Shown here in pieces: positions 9,647-17,286 of a DNA stretch of 39,080 nucleotides. Within the stretch, counting starts at the first letter, position 1. Each line of letters begins with the position of its first letter. A program made the translations under genes and the position numbers. This DNA is from Spirochaetaceae bacterium (lineage in GTDB: Bacteria > Spirochaetota > Spirochaetia > DSM-27196 > PWMO01). The stretch covers positions 1-39,080 of the forward strand of contig REDM01000253.1 of NCBI GenBank assembly GCA_007693485.1, read 5' to 3'. The notes beneath the pieces were generated by a model. It saw only the letters and a list, made by a program, of their open reading frames with translations. It made no database searches and was not told where the DNA came from.

Positions 9647-9713
9647 CGCGCAGCGGCGTGTCTCATGATCTACCGTTCATTGACGGCCGCGGTGCAAAAA
9701 TTCGCGTAACCAA

Positions 9714-9743
9714 TTGAAGTTTGTCTATCCAAAATGTTACGCT
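9714..9743 (+). promoter_or_regulatory. Candidate promoter for the ABC binding-protein operon
   Basis: TTGAAG at 9714-9719 and an extended -10 (TG at 9735-9736, TACGCT at 9738-9743) are separated by 18 bases in a locally AT-rich stretch. The predicted leader is about 50 bases to ATG 9801. A weaker call than the neighbouring promoters. Confidence 0.4.
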
Positions 9744-9800
9744 GTTCGTGTGTCCCCCCGTGAAAAAGCACAATCTTGGGAACACCCATTGAGGAACCCC

Positions 9801-10751
9801 ATGAAACAGTTTCATATTCGGCCTCTCGTACTCCTGTTCGCAGCGGCGATTGCCGCCTCTTTCCCTATGACCGCGTTCGCTCGGGCAGTTCCGGAACAGG
9901 CAGCCGCGGTGACCGATCCGCTGCTCATTCTGGCTCCATCCACGGTGAGCAGCGCTCCGTTGCTCCTCCTCGCCGAGCAGTATCCCGACGACTATCGGGT
10001 AGAGTTCTTCACCGACCACCCGCAGGCGCTCGCCCGCCTCATTCAGGGTGAGGCCGATCTCCTGGCTACCGGTTTCAGTGTCGGATTTGCGCGCTTTCAG
10101 GCCGCCGGCGACCTGGTCCATGTAGCAACGCCGGTGTGGGGTGTATCCGCCCTGATGACCCACCGTCCGGTTCAGCGTCTCGAGGATCTCGCGGGCGGGG
10201 TCATCTACGCGCCGTTCGAGGGGAGCCCCATCGACATTTTTCTGCGTGCCATCCTGGACCACCGTGGCTTGAGCGATCGGATTCGGATCGAGTACGCGCC
10301 CTTTCCTCAGGCGGCCGCCCTCGTCGGACAGGGCAACGCGGACGCTGCGGTTCTGGTGGAACCGATCGCGAGTCGGCTCGAGATCTCCGGAAACGCGTAC
10401 CGCCTGATGAACCTGCACGACGGATGGGCCGAAGTGTCCGGAGGAGAGGCGCGCAGCCCACAGGTCTCGCTTTTCGCGCGAAGACGCGGGGTTTCCCAGC
10501 GTGCGCCGAAGCATGCACTGCTTGAGCAGCGGCTTCGCGTCGCAATCGAAGAGATCGCCCGTGATCCCGCGGCTGTTGGTGCTCGCGTCGCGCCCGCGCT
10601 TGAGGTTCCCCCGCCAATCGTTCAGCGCGCAATGATGAACACGCTCTTCGATCTTCCGTCAGCCGCCGAAACCCGCACACTGATTTCAGACTATGCGCGC
10701 GTTATGGGCTTGAGTGAGCCCGATGTGAGGTTGTATCGTCTGGAGGAATGA
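9801..10751 (+). CDS. ABC transporter periplasmic substrate-binding protein (NMT1/SsuA-like)
   Basis: A 316-residue exported binding protein. Residues 1-26 form a signal peptide (KQFHIRP, then a hydrophobic core, cleavage near AFARA) with no lipobox cysteine. The mature part has the pattern of the NMT1/SsuA/TauA type II binding fold: LLILAPSTVSSAPLLLLAEQ, then LIQGEADLLATGFSVGFARF, then LEDLAGGVIYAPFEGSPID. Such proteins bind sulfonates, nitrate, pyrimidine precursors or other small anions; the ligand here cannot be read. GAGGAA at 9791-9796 supports ATG 9801. The stop overlaps the next start (ATGA), and that gene encodes a fused permease-ATPase, so the two genes make a complete importer. Confidence 0.85.
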   Translation: MKQFHIRPLVLLFAAAIAASFPMTAFARAVPEQAAAVTDPLLILAPSTVSSAPLLLLAEQYPDDYRVEFFTDHPQALARLIQGEADLLATGFSVGFARFQAAGDLVHVATPVWGVSALMTHRPVQRLEDLAGGVIYAPFEGSPIDIFLRAILDHRGLSDRIRIEYAPFPQAAALVGQGNADAAVLVEPIASRLEISGNAYRLMNLHDGWAEVSGGEARSPQVSLFARRRGVSQRAPKHALLEQRLRVAIEEIARDPAAVGARVAPALEVPPPIVQRAMMNTLFDLPSAAETRTLISDYARVMGLSEPDVRLYRLEE

Positions 10752-12148
10752 AACTCCTTCAGTACGCAACCGGTTTTTTGCTCTTCCTTCTTGTCTGGTG
10801 GGGGGGGAGTCTTCTCGTGGGATCGGCGGTGCTGCCGGCCCCGCGCGTCGTGTTTCAGTACATCGCATCCACCGAGGTTCTTTCTGCGGTGAGTCGTGAA
10901 CTTGTCATCACCCTGCGGCGCGGTTTCGTGGGATTCCTGCTCGCCCTTCTGGTGGCACTGCCAACCGGGGTGCTCATGGGTCGAAGGCGGTCGCGTGAGC
11001 GGCTTGGCTTCTTCCCTCTGCTGATGCTGCAGAGTGCACCTCCGCTCTTCTGGATCACGCCGCTGGTATTGTGGCTTGGCACCCGCGGCCCCGTGCCGGT
11101 GACGGTAGCATTCCTGGTTACGCTTCCCCTGCTCACCCTTCACACCATGATGGCAATTCGCCATATTCCCGCCTGGGAGTACGATGTATTTGCCGTCTAC
11201 GCGCCGCGAAGGTGGGTTGTCGCCCGCGAGCTCTACCTGCCGCATCTGTTGCCGGCGCTGAAGAGTAACGCGCATCTGGGCACCCTCGTTGCAATCAAGG
11301 CTGCCATGCTCGCTGAGTGGTTTGCCGCGCAGAACGGATTTGGGCGGGTGGTCCGAATTCACTATCAGACGTTCGCCATGCAGGAGTTTGTGAGCTGGGC
11401 GTTCCTGTTTCTTCTGGTGGTCGGTGGAATCTCGTTTGGCATTGAAGTGGTATTAAAACGCACCATGCCCGTGTACCGTGCTACTGCCGTTGGCAACGAC
11501 GTTCCTCCCGTAAAGCACGAGCGGCCCGTTCCGGCAGAAGCCGCGACGCTCACGGTGGATGGACTCGGGTTCGGCTACGGCCGCACACCGCTCTTCGAGA
11601 ACCTTTCCCTGAGGGTTACCGCGGAGCAACCGGTGGTGCTGTACGGCGAGTCCGGTTGCGGGAAGACTACCCTGCTCAAGACGATCAGTGGACTCCTGCA
11701 ACCGTGGAGCGGAACGGTAAAGGCGGAAGGTGGGGTGGGACTGGTCTTCCAGGACGATGCACTGCTGGCTCACCGGGATGCACTCGGTAACGTTCTGCTT
11801 CCGGCCATGCCGCGCATCGCGGCAGACGACGTTGCCCGTGCGCGCGAGGCGTTGGCGCTCTGGGGACTCGGACACCGCGAGGATGCCTTCCCCCACGAAC
11901 TGTCCGGCGGCATGCGCAAGCGACTCGCCATGGCGCGAGCGTGGTTTCTCGCCCCGCGGGTCCTGTTGCTTGACGAGCCGTTTGTGAACCTCGATCGAGA
12001 AGCGCGCGCCGCTCTGTGGGAGCTGTTCTTTCTTCGGTTGGGCGAAGCGGGGAAGACCGCACTGATCGTGACACACTATCGAGAAGAGCTCGCGCGGTTT
12101 CCCGTGTCGTTCTTGTCGTGGGACCGACTGTCCGGCACCGCGGAATAG
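10748..12148 (+). CDS. ABC importer with permease and ATPase fused in one chain
   Basis: A 466-residue protein joining two normally separate importer subunits. Residues 1-240 are a BPD_transp_1 permease of the SsuC/TauC type with about six membrane helices and an EAA-like coupling loop (VYAPRRWVVARELYLPHLLPAL, about 150-170). After a 20-residue linker, residues 265-466 are an ABC ATPase: Walker A GESGCGKTT (300-308), Q-loop Gln335, signature LSGGM (385-389), Walker B VLLLDE (405-410) and H-loop His443. All catalytic elements are intact, so a homodimer would carry two permease and two ATPase domains. The start overlaps the binding-protein stop (ATGA); GGAGGA lies just upstream but very close. 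There is no frameshift or internal start suggesting two products. Confidence 0.9.
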   Translation: MKLLQYATGFLLFLLVWWGGSLLVGSAVLPAPRVVFQYIASTEVLSAVSRELVITLRRGFVGFLLALLVALPTGVLMGRRRSRERLGFFPLLMLQSAPPLFWITPLVLWLGTRGPVPVTVAFLVTLPLLTLHTMMAIRHIPAWEYDVFAVYAPRRWVVARELYLPHLLPALKSNAHLGTLVAIKAAMLAEWFAAQNGFGRVVRIHYQTFAMQEFVSWAFLFLLVVGGISFGIEVVLKRTMPVYRATAVGNDVPPVKHERPVPAEAATLTVDGLGFGYGRTPLFENLSLRVTAEQPVVLYGESGCGKTTLLKTISGLLQPWSGTVKAEGGVGLVFQDDALLAHRDALGNVLLPAMPRIAADDVARAREALALWGLGHREDAFPHELSGGMRKRLAMARAWFLAPRVLLLDEPFVNLDREARAALWELFFLRLGEAGKTALIVTHYREELARFPVSFLSWDRLSGTAE

Positions 12149-12192
12149 GCGCCACTGAAGATGATCGCTCGGGGCGGGCTTGGGGCACCCGC

Positions 12193-13230
12193 TTACAGAA
12201 GCGGAAGAAGGGTTGCCGCTCCAAAAGCTACCATGACCAACCCGCCGAGACCCTCTACCCCCACGTGAAGCGCTTCGCCGAGTGGGCCGTCGAGCGCGCC
12301 GGTGACCACGCGCTTTGTCAGCACCGCTGCGACACAGACGGCCGTAAGGGTCACCGCCATCCCGATTGAGAACATCAGCGTTGCGAAGAGGCCCAGCGAG
12401 ACAACGCCAAGCGAGACGGCAAAGAGCAGGATCATCGCCGTACCGGGGCAGGGGACTATGGCGGACACGATAATGGCGGGAAGCAGTCCAATGCGACGGC
12501 GAAGCCGCCCGACGGCACGCTCCTCGTGGTCGTGATGATTGTCATGCGCGTGGTGGTTTCCGTCGCGCAGAGCGAACGCTTCTCGAACCTTTGATACCAG
12601 AATCACCGCACCCACCACGAGTACGATTGCAGCCGTTGCCGCCTGGAGGTAGAGGGTTGTCTGATCGATGGCCGCCGTGAGCGAGGTGCGAAGCAGATAG
12701 TAGGCGCCAAGCACAACCACCGCCGCCGCCCCGGAGTGAAGCGCCGCCACCGACATTCCCGCGATCACCGCGTGTCGCACGGGCGCATCAACCGATGCAA
12801 AGTAAGAAACCAGCAGAACCTTCCGGTGACCGGGCAGTGCCGCATGAACAAGTCCGTATACCAGCGAGACCAGGGCAATTACCGCGATTCCGTGCACACC
12901 ACGCGACGGTACTGCGTCCGTTCCTGCGCTATCGGGGGCCCTTGACTCCAGCATGCGCCGGCCGCGCAGCAACTCGGCAACGCGAGCGTTGAGCGTCCGC
13001 TGTTGGTCACGAAGAAGAGCGTTGAGACGGGGGAAGATTGGACGTGCAGAAATCAATCCGGACATCGGGGCAGTATGTGCCGGACGGTCAGCTGTTTCTG
13101 TTTGGGTCCTTTCCTGCGGTGCACCGCCACCGGTAAACGGGTTGGCCTGGGCGACCACCGCACCGGTTACCCCTATCAATAGAAGAATACAGATTCCCAC
13201 GCGTTTCGTCATCGCTTTCTTCATCGGCAT
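12193..13230 (-). CDS. NicO-family nickel/cobalt transporter (RcnA-like)
   Basis: Membrane protein of the NicO family (RcnA/HoxN relatives). An N-terminal signal-like helix (VGICILLLIGVTGAVVAQA) and a polar periplasmic stretch precede the core, where VYGLVHAALPGHRKVLL carries the family's H-x3-PGH metal motif. A His/Asp-rich loop (about 15 residues: NHHAHDNHHDHEE) sits between helices, followed by VPCPGTAMILLF, a second conserved motif. RcnA-type members usually export Ni or Co, while some NicO proteins import them; direction is not decidable here. The start is uncertain: in-frame ATGs at 13230, 13224 and 13212 and a GTG at 13248, none with a convincing ribosome site. It lies 40 bases after the diguanylate cyclase in the same direction, so co-transcription is likely. 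The 44 bases between it and the convergent ABC gene hold only a weak GC stem. Confidence 0.85.
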   Translation of the reverse strand: MPMKKAMTKRVGICILLLIGVTGAVVAQANPFTGGGAPQERTQTETADRPAHTAPMSGLISARPIFPRLNALLRDQQRTLNARVAELLRGRRMLESRAPDSAGTDAVPSRGVHGIAVIALVSLVYGLVHAALPGHRKVLLVSYFASVDAPVRHAVIAGMSVAALHSGAAAVVVLGAYYLLRTSLTAAIDQTTLYLQAATAAIVLVVGAVILVSKVREAFALRDGNHHAHDNHHDHEERAVGRLRRRIGLLPAIIVSAIVPCPGTAMILLFAVSLGVVSLGLFATLMFSIGMAVTLTAVCVAAVLTKRVVTGALDGPLGEALHVGVEGLGGLVMVAFGAATLLPLL

Positions 13231-13269
13231 GATCCGGTTATTCTTCACATCGATGTTCTGGAGGAGCTG

Positions 13270-14187
13270 TTATTCACAGTCGCAGCAGACGCAGTTTCTC
13301 CCACGGCGTTTGGCGCGATAGAGTGCAGAGTCCGCGGCTTCGAGCAGCTCGCGCGGACCGTTTCCAGCTCTCGGAATCACCGAAGCCACGCCAACACTGA
13401 TGGTAACGCGATTGGTAACGGCCGAGAATGCGTGCTCGAGCGAAAGTTGCTCAACGCATTGGCGCACGTGTTCCGCACGCGATTCAACATTCTCTGCCGG
13501 TGTCTCGGTGGGGACCACCGCAAACTCTTCGCCGCCGTATCGAGCGGCGACGTCTGAGGTTCGCCGGAACGAGGTGGTGATGGTCTGAGCTACCGCCTTC
13601 AGGCATTCGTCTCCCGCGAGATGGCCGTAGTGATCGTTGTATGCCTTGAAACAGTCCAGGTCCAGCATCACCAGGGAGAGCGTACGTTTGTTGCGGGCCG
13701 CCCGCGTCCACTCCGCGTCCAGCACGTGGTCAAGCCATCGGCGATTGTAGAGCCCGGTGAGTCCATCACGGAAGGAGAGGCTTTCCAGAAGGTCTGTTTT
13801 TCGCTTGAGATCGATGTGGGTCTTGACCCGGGCCTTGAGGATCGGAAGGCGAAACGGTTTTACCACGTAGTCGACGGCGCCGGCGCTCAGTCCGAGCATC
13901 TCGTCTTCCTGCGAGACCCGGGAGGTGATGAAGATGACGGGTATGTCGTGTGCATGACGCGACGCTTTGAGAATGCGACAGACTTCGTATCCGTCGATCC
14001 CATTCATCATGACATCCAGCAGGATGAGATCGGGAGGCGTTTCCTGTACCGCGGTAATCGCATCTTCACCACAGGAGCAGAGCGCAACGTCGTAACAGTC
14101 CTTCAACGACTCGCGGAGAAGGGTGCGGCTTACCAGATCGTCGTCAACAACGAGAATTCGTGGTCGTGCGGAGGGATGGAGCTCCAT
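13270..14187 (-). CDS. Response-regulator diguanylate cyclase (REC-GGDEF) with Cys-rich tail
   Basis: A 305-residue two-domain signalling protein. The receiver domain (about 9-125) has the acidic pocket ILVVDDD, the phosphoacceptor Asp58 (LILLDVMM) and Lys110 (VVKPF). The GGDEF domain (about 138-295) has DGLTGLYNRR, the active-site motif GGEEF (218-222) and an RxxD inhibitory site (Arg209-Asp212), so it should make c-di-GMP under phosphorylation control with product inhibition. The last residues are CVCCDCE, placing Cys at 299, 301, 302 and 304: an unusual cluster that could bind a metal. ATG 14187 begins the receiver fold; an upstream ATG at 14232 precedes it but falls at the predicted promoter. 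No partner histidine kinase is in the window. The NicO transporter gene follows. Confidence 0.92.
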   Translation of the reverse strand: MELHPSARPRILVVDDDLVSRTLLRESLKDCYDVALCSCGEDAITAVQETPPDLILLDVMMNGIDGYEVCRILKASRHAHDIPVIFITSRVSQEDEMLGLSAGAVDYVVKPFRLPILKARVKTHIDLKRKTDLLESLSFRDGLTGLYNRRWLDHVLDAEWTRAARNKRTLSLVMLDLDCFKAYNDHYGHLAGDECLKAVAQTITTSFRRTSDVAARYGGEEFAVVPTETPAENVESRAEHVRQCVEQLSLEHAFSAVTNRVTISVGVASVIPRAGNGPRELLEAADSALYRAKRRGRNCVCCDCE

Positions 14188-14220
14188 CGACGTCCCAATC
14201 CTTATCCTTTGATATCTGGT

Positions 14221-14249
14221 AGTATCGCGCATTCTGGGGCGATTCACAA
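14221..14249 (-). promoter_or_regulatory. Candidate promoter of the diguanylate cyclase gene
   Basis: On the minus strand, TTGTGA (14244-14249) and GATACT (14221-14226) are separated by 17 bases. This predicts a leader of about 27 bases before ATG 14187. The -10 is good and the -35 is moderate. The stretch between this promoter and the next gene at 14338 has no other feature I can support. Confidence 0.4.
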
Positions 14250-14337
14250 GAGCAGAGAAGAACCCCGCTCGCGAGTGCCAAACCGCCCCTGGGCGCCGGC
14301 TTCGCGCGAATGATGGTTTGCTCCCGGTCAGGCTCGC

Positions 14338-14970
14338 TCAGCTCTGGTCATCGTCGGTCCACGCGTGATCGGCAACGGTGATGTCGTTGCCGTTCCAGGT
14401 GAGCACGCCTTGTGACTCCAGGCGGGCGAGGGCGCGTGAGAGGGTCTCGGGACGGACGGAGATGGCCGCGGCGGTTTCGGTCTTCGACAGTTCGCTGATG
14501 ATCTTCGGCGTGCGGCCGTAGCGCACTTCCAGAAAGCGAATCAGGCGGCCCCGTACGTCCATGGTCGTCAGGACATAGAGCTGCTGGGAGAGGAAGCGCA
14601 TCTTGCCCACCAGATCGCTCATGAACTCGCTGCGGAACGAGCGATCGTCCAGCAGCTGATGTACGCGCTCACGAGGAATGGCCGTGACGCACGATTCTTC
14701 GACGGCGATTGCGCTGACAGGATAGGTATCTCGCTCAAACAGCACGATCTCGGCGAAAAGCTGTCCCGGTTCGACCAGGTGGATGGTCACTTCGCGACCG
14801 TCGGGCGTGGTGCGAAAGAGCCTGATCAGCCCGGTGCGCAGCAAGTAGAGATGGGATCCGGGCTGCTCTTCAAGGAAGAGCAGCGAACCGGCGGGCACGG
14901 TCTGATCGTGCGACGTCTCGGTAAGCCGGTTGCGCCACTGCTCGCTTAATCGGGGAAAAAGATCATCCAC
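14338..14970 (-). CDS. hcpR: Crp/Fnr-family regulator, probable HcpR
   Basis: A 210-residue Crp/Fnr protein: N-terminal cyclic-nucleotide-fold sensor (about 15-125, GSLLFLEEQPGSHLYLLRTG), long dimer helix and C-terminal winged helix. The recognition helix RPETLSRALARL has the E-x2-SR pattern that FNR-type proteins use to read TTGA half-sites. It has no FNR-type N-terminal cysteine cluster, so it is not an oxygen-sensing FeS FNR. It is divergent from hcp, and a perfect TTGAC-N4-GTCAA site lies 3 bases before its start codon; that consensus is the one described for HcpR, the nitrosative-stress regulator of hcp. GTG 14970 is the start, with GAGG 6 bases upstream lying within the operator, so autoregulation is likely. 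Confidence 0.82.
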   Translation of the reverse strand: MDDLFPRLSEQWRNRLTETSHDQTVPAGSLLFLEEQPGSHLYLLRTGLIRLFRTTPDGREVTIHLVEPGQLFAEIVLFERDTYPVSAIAVEESCVTAIPRERVHQLLDDRSFRSEFMSDLVGKMRFLSQQLYVLTTMDVRGRLIRFLEVRYGRTPKIISELSKTETAAAISVRPETLSRALARLESQGVLTWNGNDITVADHAWTDDDQS

Positions 14971-14972
14971 AC

Positions 14973-14986
14973 TTGACCTCGGTCAA
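14973..14986. promoter_or_regulatory. HcpR/Fnr-type operator TTGAC-N4-GTCAA
   Basis: TTGACCTCGGTCAA is an uninterrupted palindrome matching the published HcpR consensus (w-TTGAC-N4-GTCAA-w; FNR prefers TTGAT-N4-ATCAA). Its centre (14979.5) lies 41-42 bases before the start site expected from TACCGT at 15009-15014, which is ideal class II activator geometry for hcp. The same site overlaps the ribosome binding region of the regulator gene. Confidence 0.75.
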
Positions 14987-15017
14987 TTCCTTTTTGCGGT
15001 CTCTCTACTACCGTATT

Positions 15018-15031
15018 GGTATCACGATACC
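15018..15031. promoter_or_regulatory. Second palindrome in the hcp leader region
   Basis: GGTATC and GATACC form a perfect 6-bp inverted repeat around AC. It falls at or just after the predicted hcp transcription start, where a repressor would act. A further 5-bp stem (CCCGA 15030-15034, TCGGG 15040-15044) lies just downstream, so an RNA structure is also possible. No regulator can be assigned. Confidence 0.4.
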
Positions 15032-15072
15032 CGAAACGGTCGGGTTGTTCGATACGCTTGGAGGATAATGAA

Positions 15073-16761
15073 ATGAGTATGTTCTGTTTTCAGTGCCAGG
15101 AAACGGCAAAAAATACCGGATGCACCGTAAGAGGCGTCTGCGGCAAGCAGGAGTCAACAGCCAATCTGCAGGACGTCCTGGTCTACGCGGCACGCGGGCT
15201 GGCACTCGCGGTGGATCTGGCAGGAGCCGGAGCAAGCGGGGGCGCCGGGCCAAAGGGCTCGAGCATAGACGATGAAACCGTGCGTGTCGTCGGGCGCACT
15301 GTTCTACGAGCCCTTTTTACCACCGTGACCAACGTGAGCTTCGACGACGATCGCCTTGCGGCAATGATTGGCGAGGTACTCGCACAGAAGAAGCGGGTGC
15401 TGACGTCGATCTCGGCCGAAGCGCTCTCCGAACTTCCCCGTCCAGCGCGCTGGAGCGCCGACGCGCAGGATCGCGCCGCGCTCTACGCGATGATTCCCGA
15501 GGCGAGCCCAAAGGCGGATGCCAACGAGGATACCCGGGCGCTGCGGGAATTGACCATCTACGGATTGAAAGGGATTGCGGCCTACGGCGACCACGCGCTG
15601 GTGCTTGGGTACGAGGATATCGCGCTCTACCGCGAGATCATCCGAATTCTGGCGGCAACGCTCACCCTCTCTGACCAGGGCGAACTCACCACGCTGGTGG
15701 TAGACACGGGGCACGCTGCGGTGCGGGTGATGGAGTTGCTCGACCGCGCCAATACCGGGACCTACGGCAACCCGGAGGTCACCGAGGTCAACCTCGGCGT
15801 CCGCTCCAATCCCGGGATTCTGATTTCGGGCCACGACCTGAAGGACATGCACGAGCTGCTTGAGCAGACGAAGGGAACCGGCGTGGACGTCTACACCCAC
15901 GGCGAGATGCTCCCGGCCAACTACTACCCGACGTTCAAGAAGTATGATCACTTCGTGGGCAACTACGGAAACTCGTGGTGGCTGCAGGACAAGGAGTTTG
16001 CCGCCTTCAACGGGCCCATCCTCATGACTACCAACTGCCTCACCCCGCCCAAGGAGAGCTACAAGGAGCGGATATTCACCACGGGACTCGTTGCCTTTCC
16101 CGGAGTGAAGCACATTTCCGACCGCGGGGAGGGATCGGGTGCGACCAAGGATTTTTCGGCCGTGATCGAGATGGCAAAATCCTGTCCCGCCCCCACCGAA
16201 CTGGAACAGGGCGCCATCACCGGCGGTTTTGCTCATGCGCAGGTGACCGCCCTGGCCGACAAGGTTGTGGACGCGGTCAAGTCCGGAGCGATTCGCACGT
16301 TTGTGGTGATGGGAGGCTGCGATGGCCGACAGAAAGGACGGAACTACTTCACCGATGTCGCGAAAGCGCTGCCAAACGATACGGTGATTCTGACTGCGGG
16401 CTGCGCCAAGTTCCGCTACAACAAACTCGAGCTCGGTGATATCAACGGGATCCCCCGGGTGCTCGACGCGGGTCAGTGCAACGACAGCTACTCGCTGGCC
16501 GTAATCGCGCTGAAGCTCAAGGAGATCTTTGGCCTGGACGACGTGAACGATCTGCCGATCGATTTCGACATCGCGTGGTACGAGCAGAAGGCGCTCACCG
16601 TGCTTCTGGCCCTGCTCGCGCTCGGGTTCAAGGGAGTTCGTATCGGTCCAACGCTGCCGGCCTTCGTCAGCCCCAACGTCGCGAAGGTGCTGGTGGAGAC
16701 CTTCGGTCTCAAGCTCATCACCACGGTGGACGAGGACGTCGCGGCGATCGTGGGCGCGTGA
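15073..16761 (+). CDS. hcp: Hybrid-cluster protein (hydroxylamine/NO reductase)
   Basis: Cytoplasmic hybrid-cluster protein, reported to reduce hydroxylamine and, in enteric bacteria, nitric oxide during anaerobic nitrosative stress. The N-terminal cluster ligands are Cys5, Cys8, Cys17 and Cys23 (C-x2-C-x8-C-x5-C), the spacing of the strict-anaerobe type. Hybrid-cluster ligand regions are visible as [20 protein letters not shown] and [10 protein letters not shown]. At 562 residues it is normal length. GGAGG at 15060-15064 is 8 bases before ATG 15073; longer in-frame starts would enter the promoter. The FeS-containing partner Hcr is absent here. It is divergent from an HcpR-like regulator with a fitting operator. 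Its stop is only 5 bases from the convergent hemerythrin gene. Confidence 0.96.
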   Translation: MSMFCFQCQETAKNTGCTVRGVCGKQESTANLQDVLVYAARGLALAVDLAGAGASGGAGPKGSSIDDETVRVVGRTVLRALFTTVTNVSFDDDRLAAMIGEVLAQKKRVLTSISAEALSELPRPARWSADAQDRAALYAMIPEASPKADANEDTRALRELTIYGLKGIAAYGDHALVLGYEDIALYREIIRILAATLTLSDQGELTTLVVDTGHAAVRVMELLDRANTGTYGNPEVTEVNLGVRSNPGILISGHDLKDMHELLEQTKGTGVDVYTHGEMLPANYYPTFKKYDHFVGNYGNSWWLQDKEFAAFNGPILMTTNCLTPPKESYKERIFTTGLVAFPGVKHISDRGEGSGATKDFSAVIEMAKSCPAPTELEQGAITGGFAHAQVTALADKVVDAVKSGAIRTFVVMGGCDGRQKGRNYFTDVAKALPNDTVILTAGCAKFRYNKLELGDINGIPRVLDAGQCNDSYSLAVIALKLKEIFGLDDVNDLPIDFDIAWYEQKALTVLLALLALGFKGVRIGPTLPAFVSPNVAKVLVETFGLKLITTVDEDVAAIVGA

Positions 16762-16766
16762 TCCGG

Positions 16767-17177
16767 CTACCCCTCGACCGCCTTGTCTGCGAAGAACGCC
16801 GTGTAGAGCTTGTCGCACTTGCGGATGTGCTCGGCGACCCACTTCTTGAGGAAGTCCATCACCTCGACGGTGATGGCGAGGCTGCCCGCGTCGTGTTTTG
16901 CCTTGAGCTCCTGGGCCGTCGCCAGGAGCTTCCGGTGTTCTTCCATGTGTTTGGCGCACTCGGGGTACTGGAAGCGATCAAAGGCGCGCTCTTCGGCCGC
17001 GAAGTGGTAGTTGGTGTACGAGAGCAGTTCGTCGAGAAGCGGCCCCATCACCTCGCGCCCCCGGCGCTGCAGCATCGCGTCGTGCAGCTGGTTCAGCAGG
17101 TCGATCAGCTTCTTGTGTTGTTCGTCAAAGGCGGGAACTTCCACGCTCAGGTCGGTTCCCCATTCAATCAGTGCCAT
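16767..17177 (-). CDS. Bacteriohemerythrin
   Basis: A 136-residue single-domain O2-binding di-iron protein. All seven family ligands are present: His21, His58, Glu62, His77, His81, His117 and Asp122. Such proteins bind O2 reversibly and may deliver or scavenge O2, and some also bind NO. AGGAGC six bases before ATG 17177 supports the start. It is convergent with hcp with a 5-base gap and divergent from the AraC gene, so it has its own promoter. Placement beside hcp and HcpR suggests a shared role in handling O2 or NO in an anaerobe, though no HcpR box is seen upstream. Confidence 0.93.
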   Translation of the reverse strand: MALIEWGTDLSVEVPAFDEQHKKLIDLLNQLHDAMLQRRGREVMGPLLDELLSYTNYHFAAEERAFDRFQYPECAKHMEEHRKLLATAQELKAKHDAGSLAITVEVMDFLKKWVAEHIRKCDKLYTAFFADKAVEG

Positions 17178-17189
17178 GCGCAGCTCCTT

Positions 17190-17238
17190 TCACGCTTGTG
17201 ATGAGCGTGAGTATATACCTGTCGGCTCCGTTCGTCAC
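17190..17238 (-). promoter_or_regulatory. Hemerythrin promoter with overlapping inverted repeat
   Basis: On the minus strand TATACT (17210-17215) is preceded at 17 bases by GTGACG (17233-17238). A 7-bp inverted repeat, TCACGCT (17190-17196) and AGCGTGA (17204-17210) with a 7-base spacer, touches the downstream edge of the -10 and ends shortly before the ribosome site. It could be a repressor operator or a leader hairpin. Confidence 0.45.
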
Positions 17239-17273
17239 GTCGGCCACTGGTAGCGCTCGGGTGGGGTATTCCG

Positions 17274-17279
17274 TATACT
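17274..17279 (+). promoter_or_regulatory. -10 element giving a leaderless AraC-family mRNA
   Basis: TATACT at 17274-17279 ends 7 bases before ATG 17287, with the same CCGTATACTCG context as at 9118-9128. No clear -35 or Shine-Dalgarno is present. The weak -35 may mean that an activator is needed. Confidence 0.5.
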
Positions 17280-17286
17280 CGGGGCC

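Noticed and set aside
12174-12192. GCGGG/CCCGC stem between the ABC and NicO genes considered as a terminator
   Set aside because: Only five pairs with a 9-base loop and no T-tract.
15304-16959. 551-codon open frame antisense to hcp
   Set aside because: hcp is unmistakable on the plus strand, and this frame also runs into the hemerythrin gene with Arg/His-rich nonsense-like sequence.
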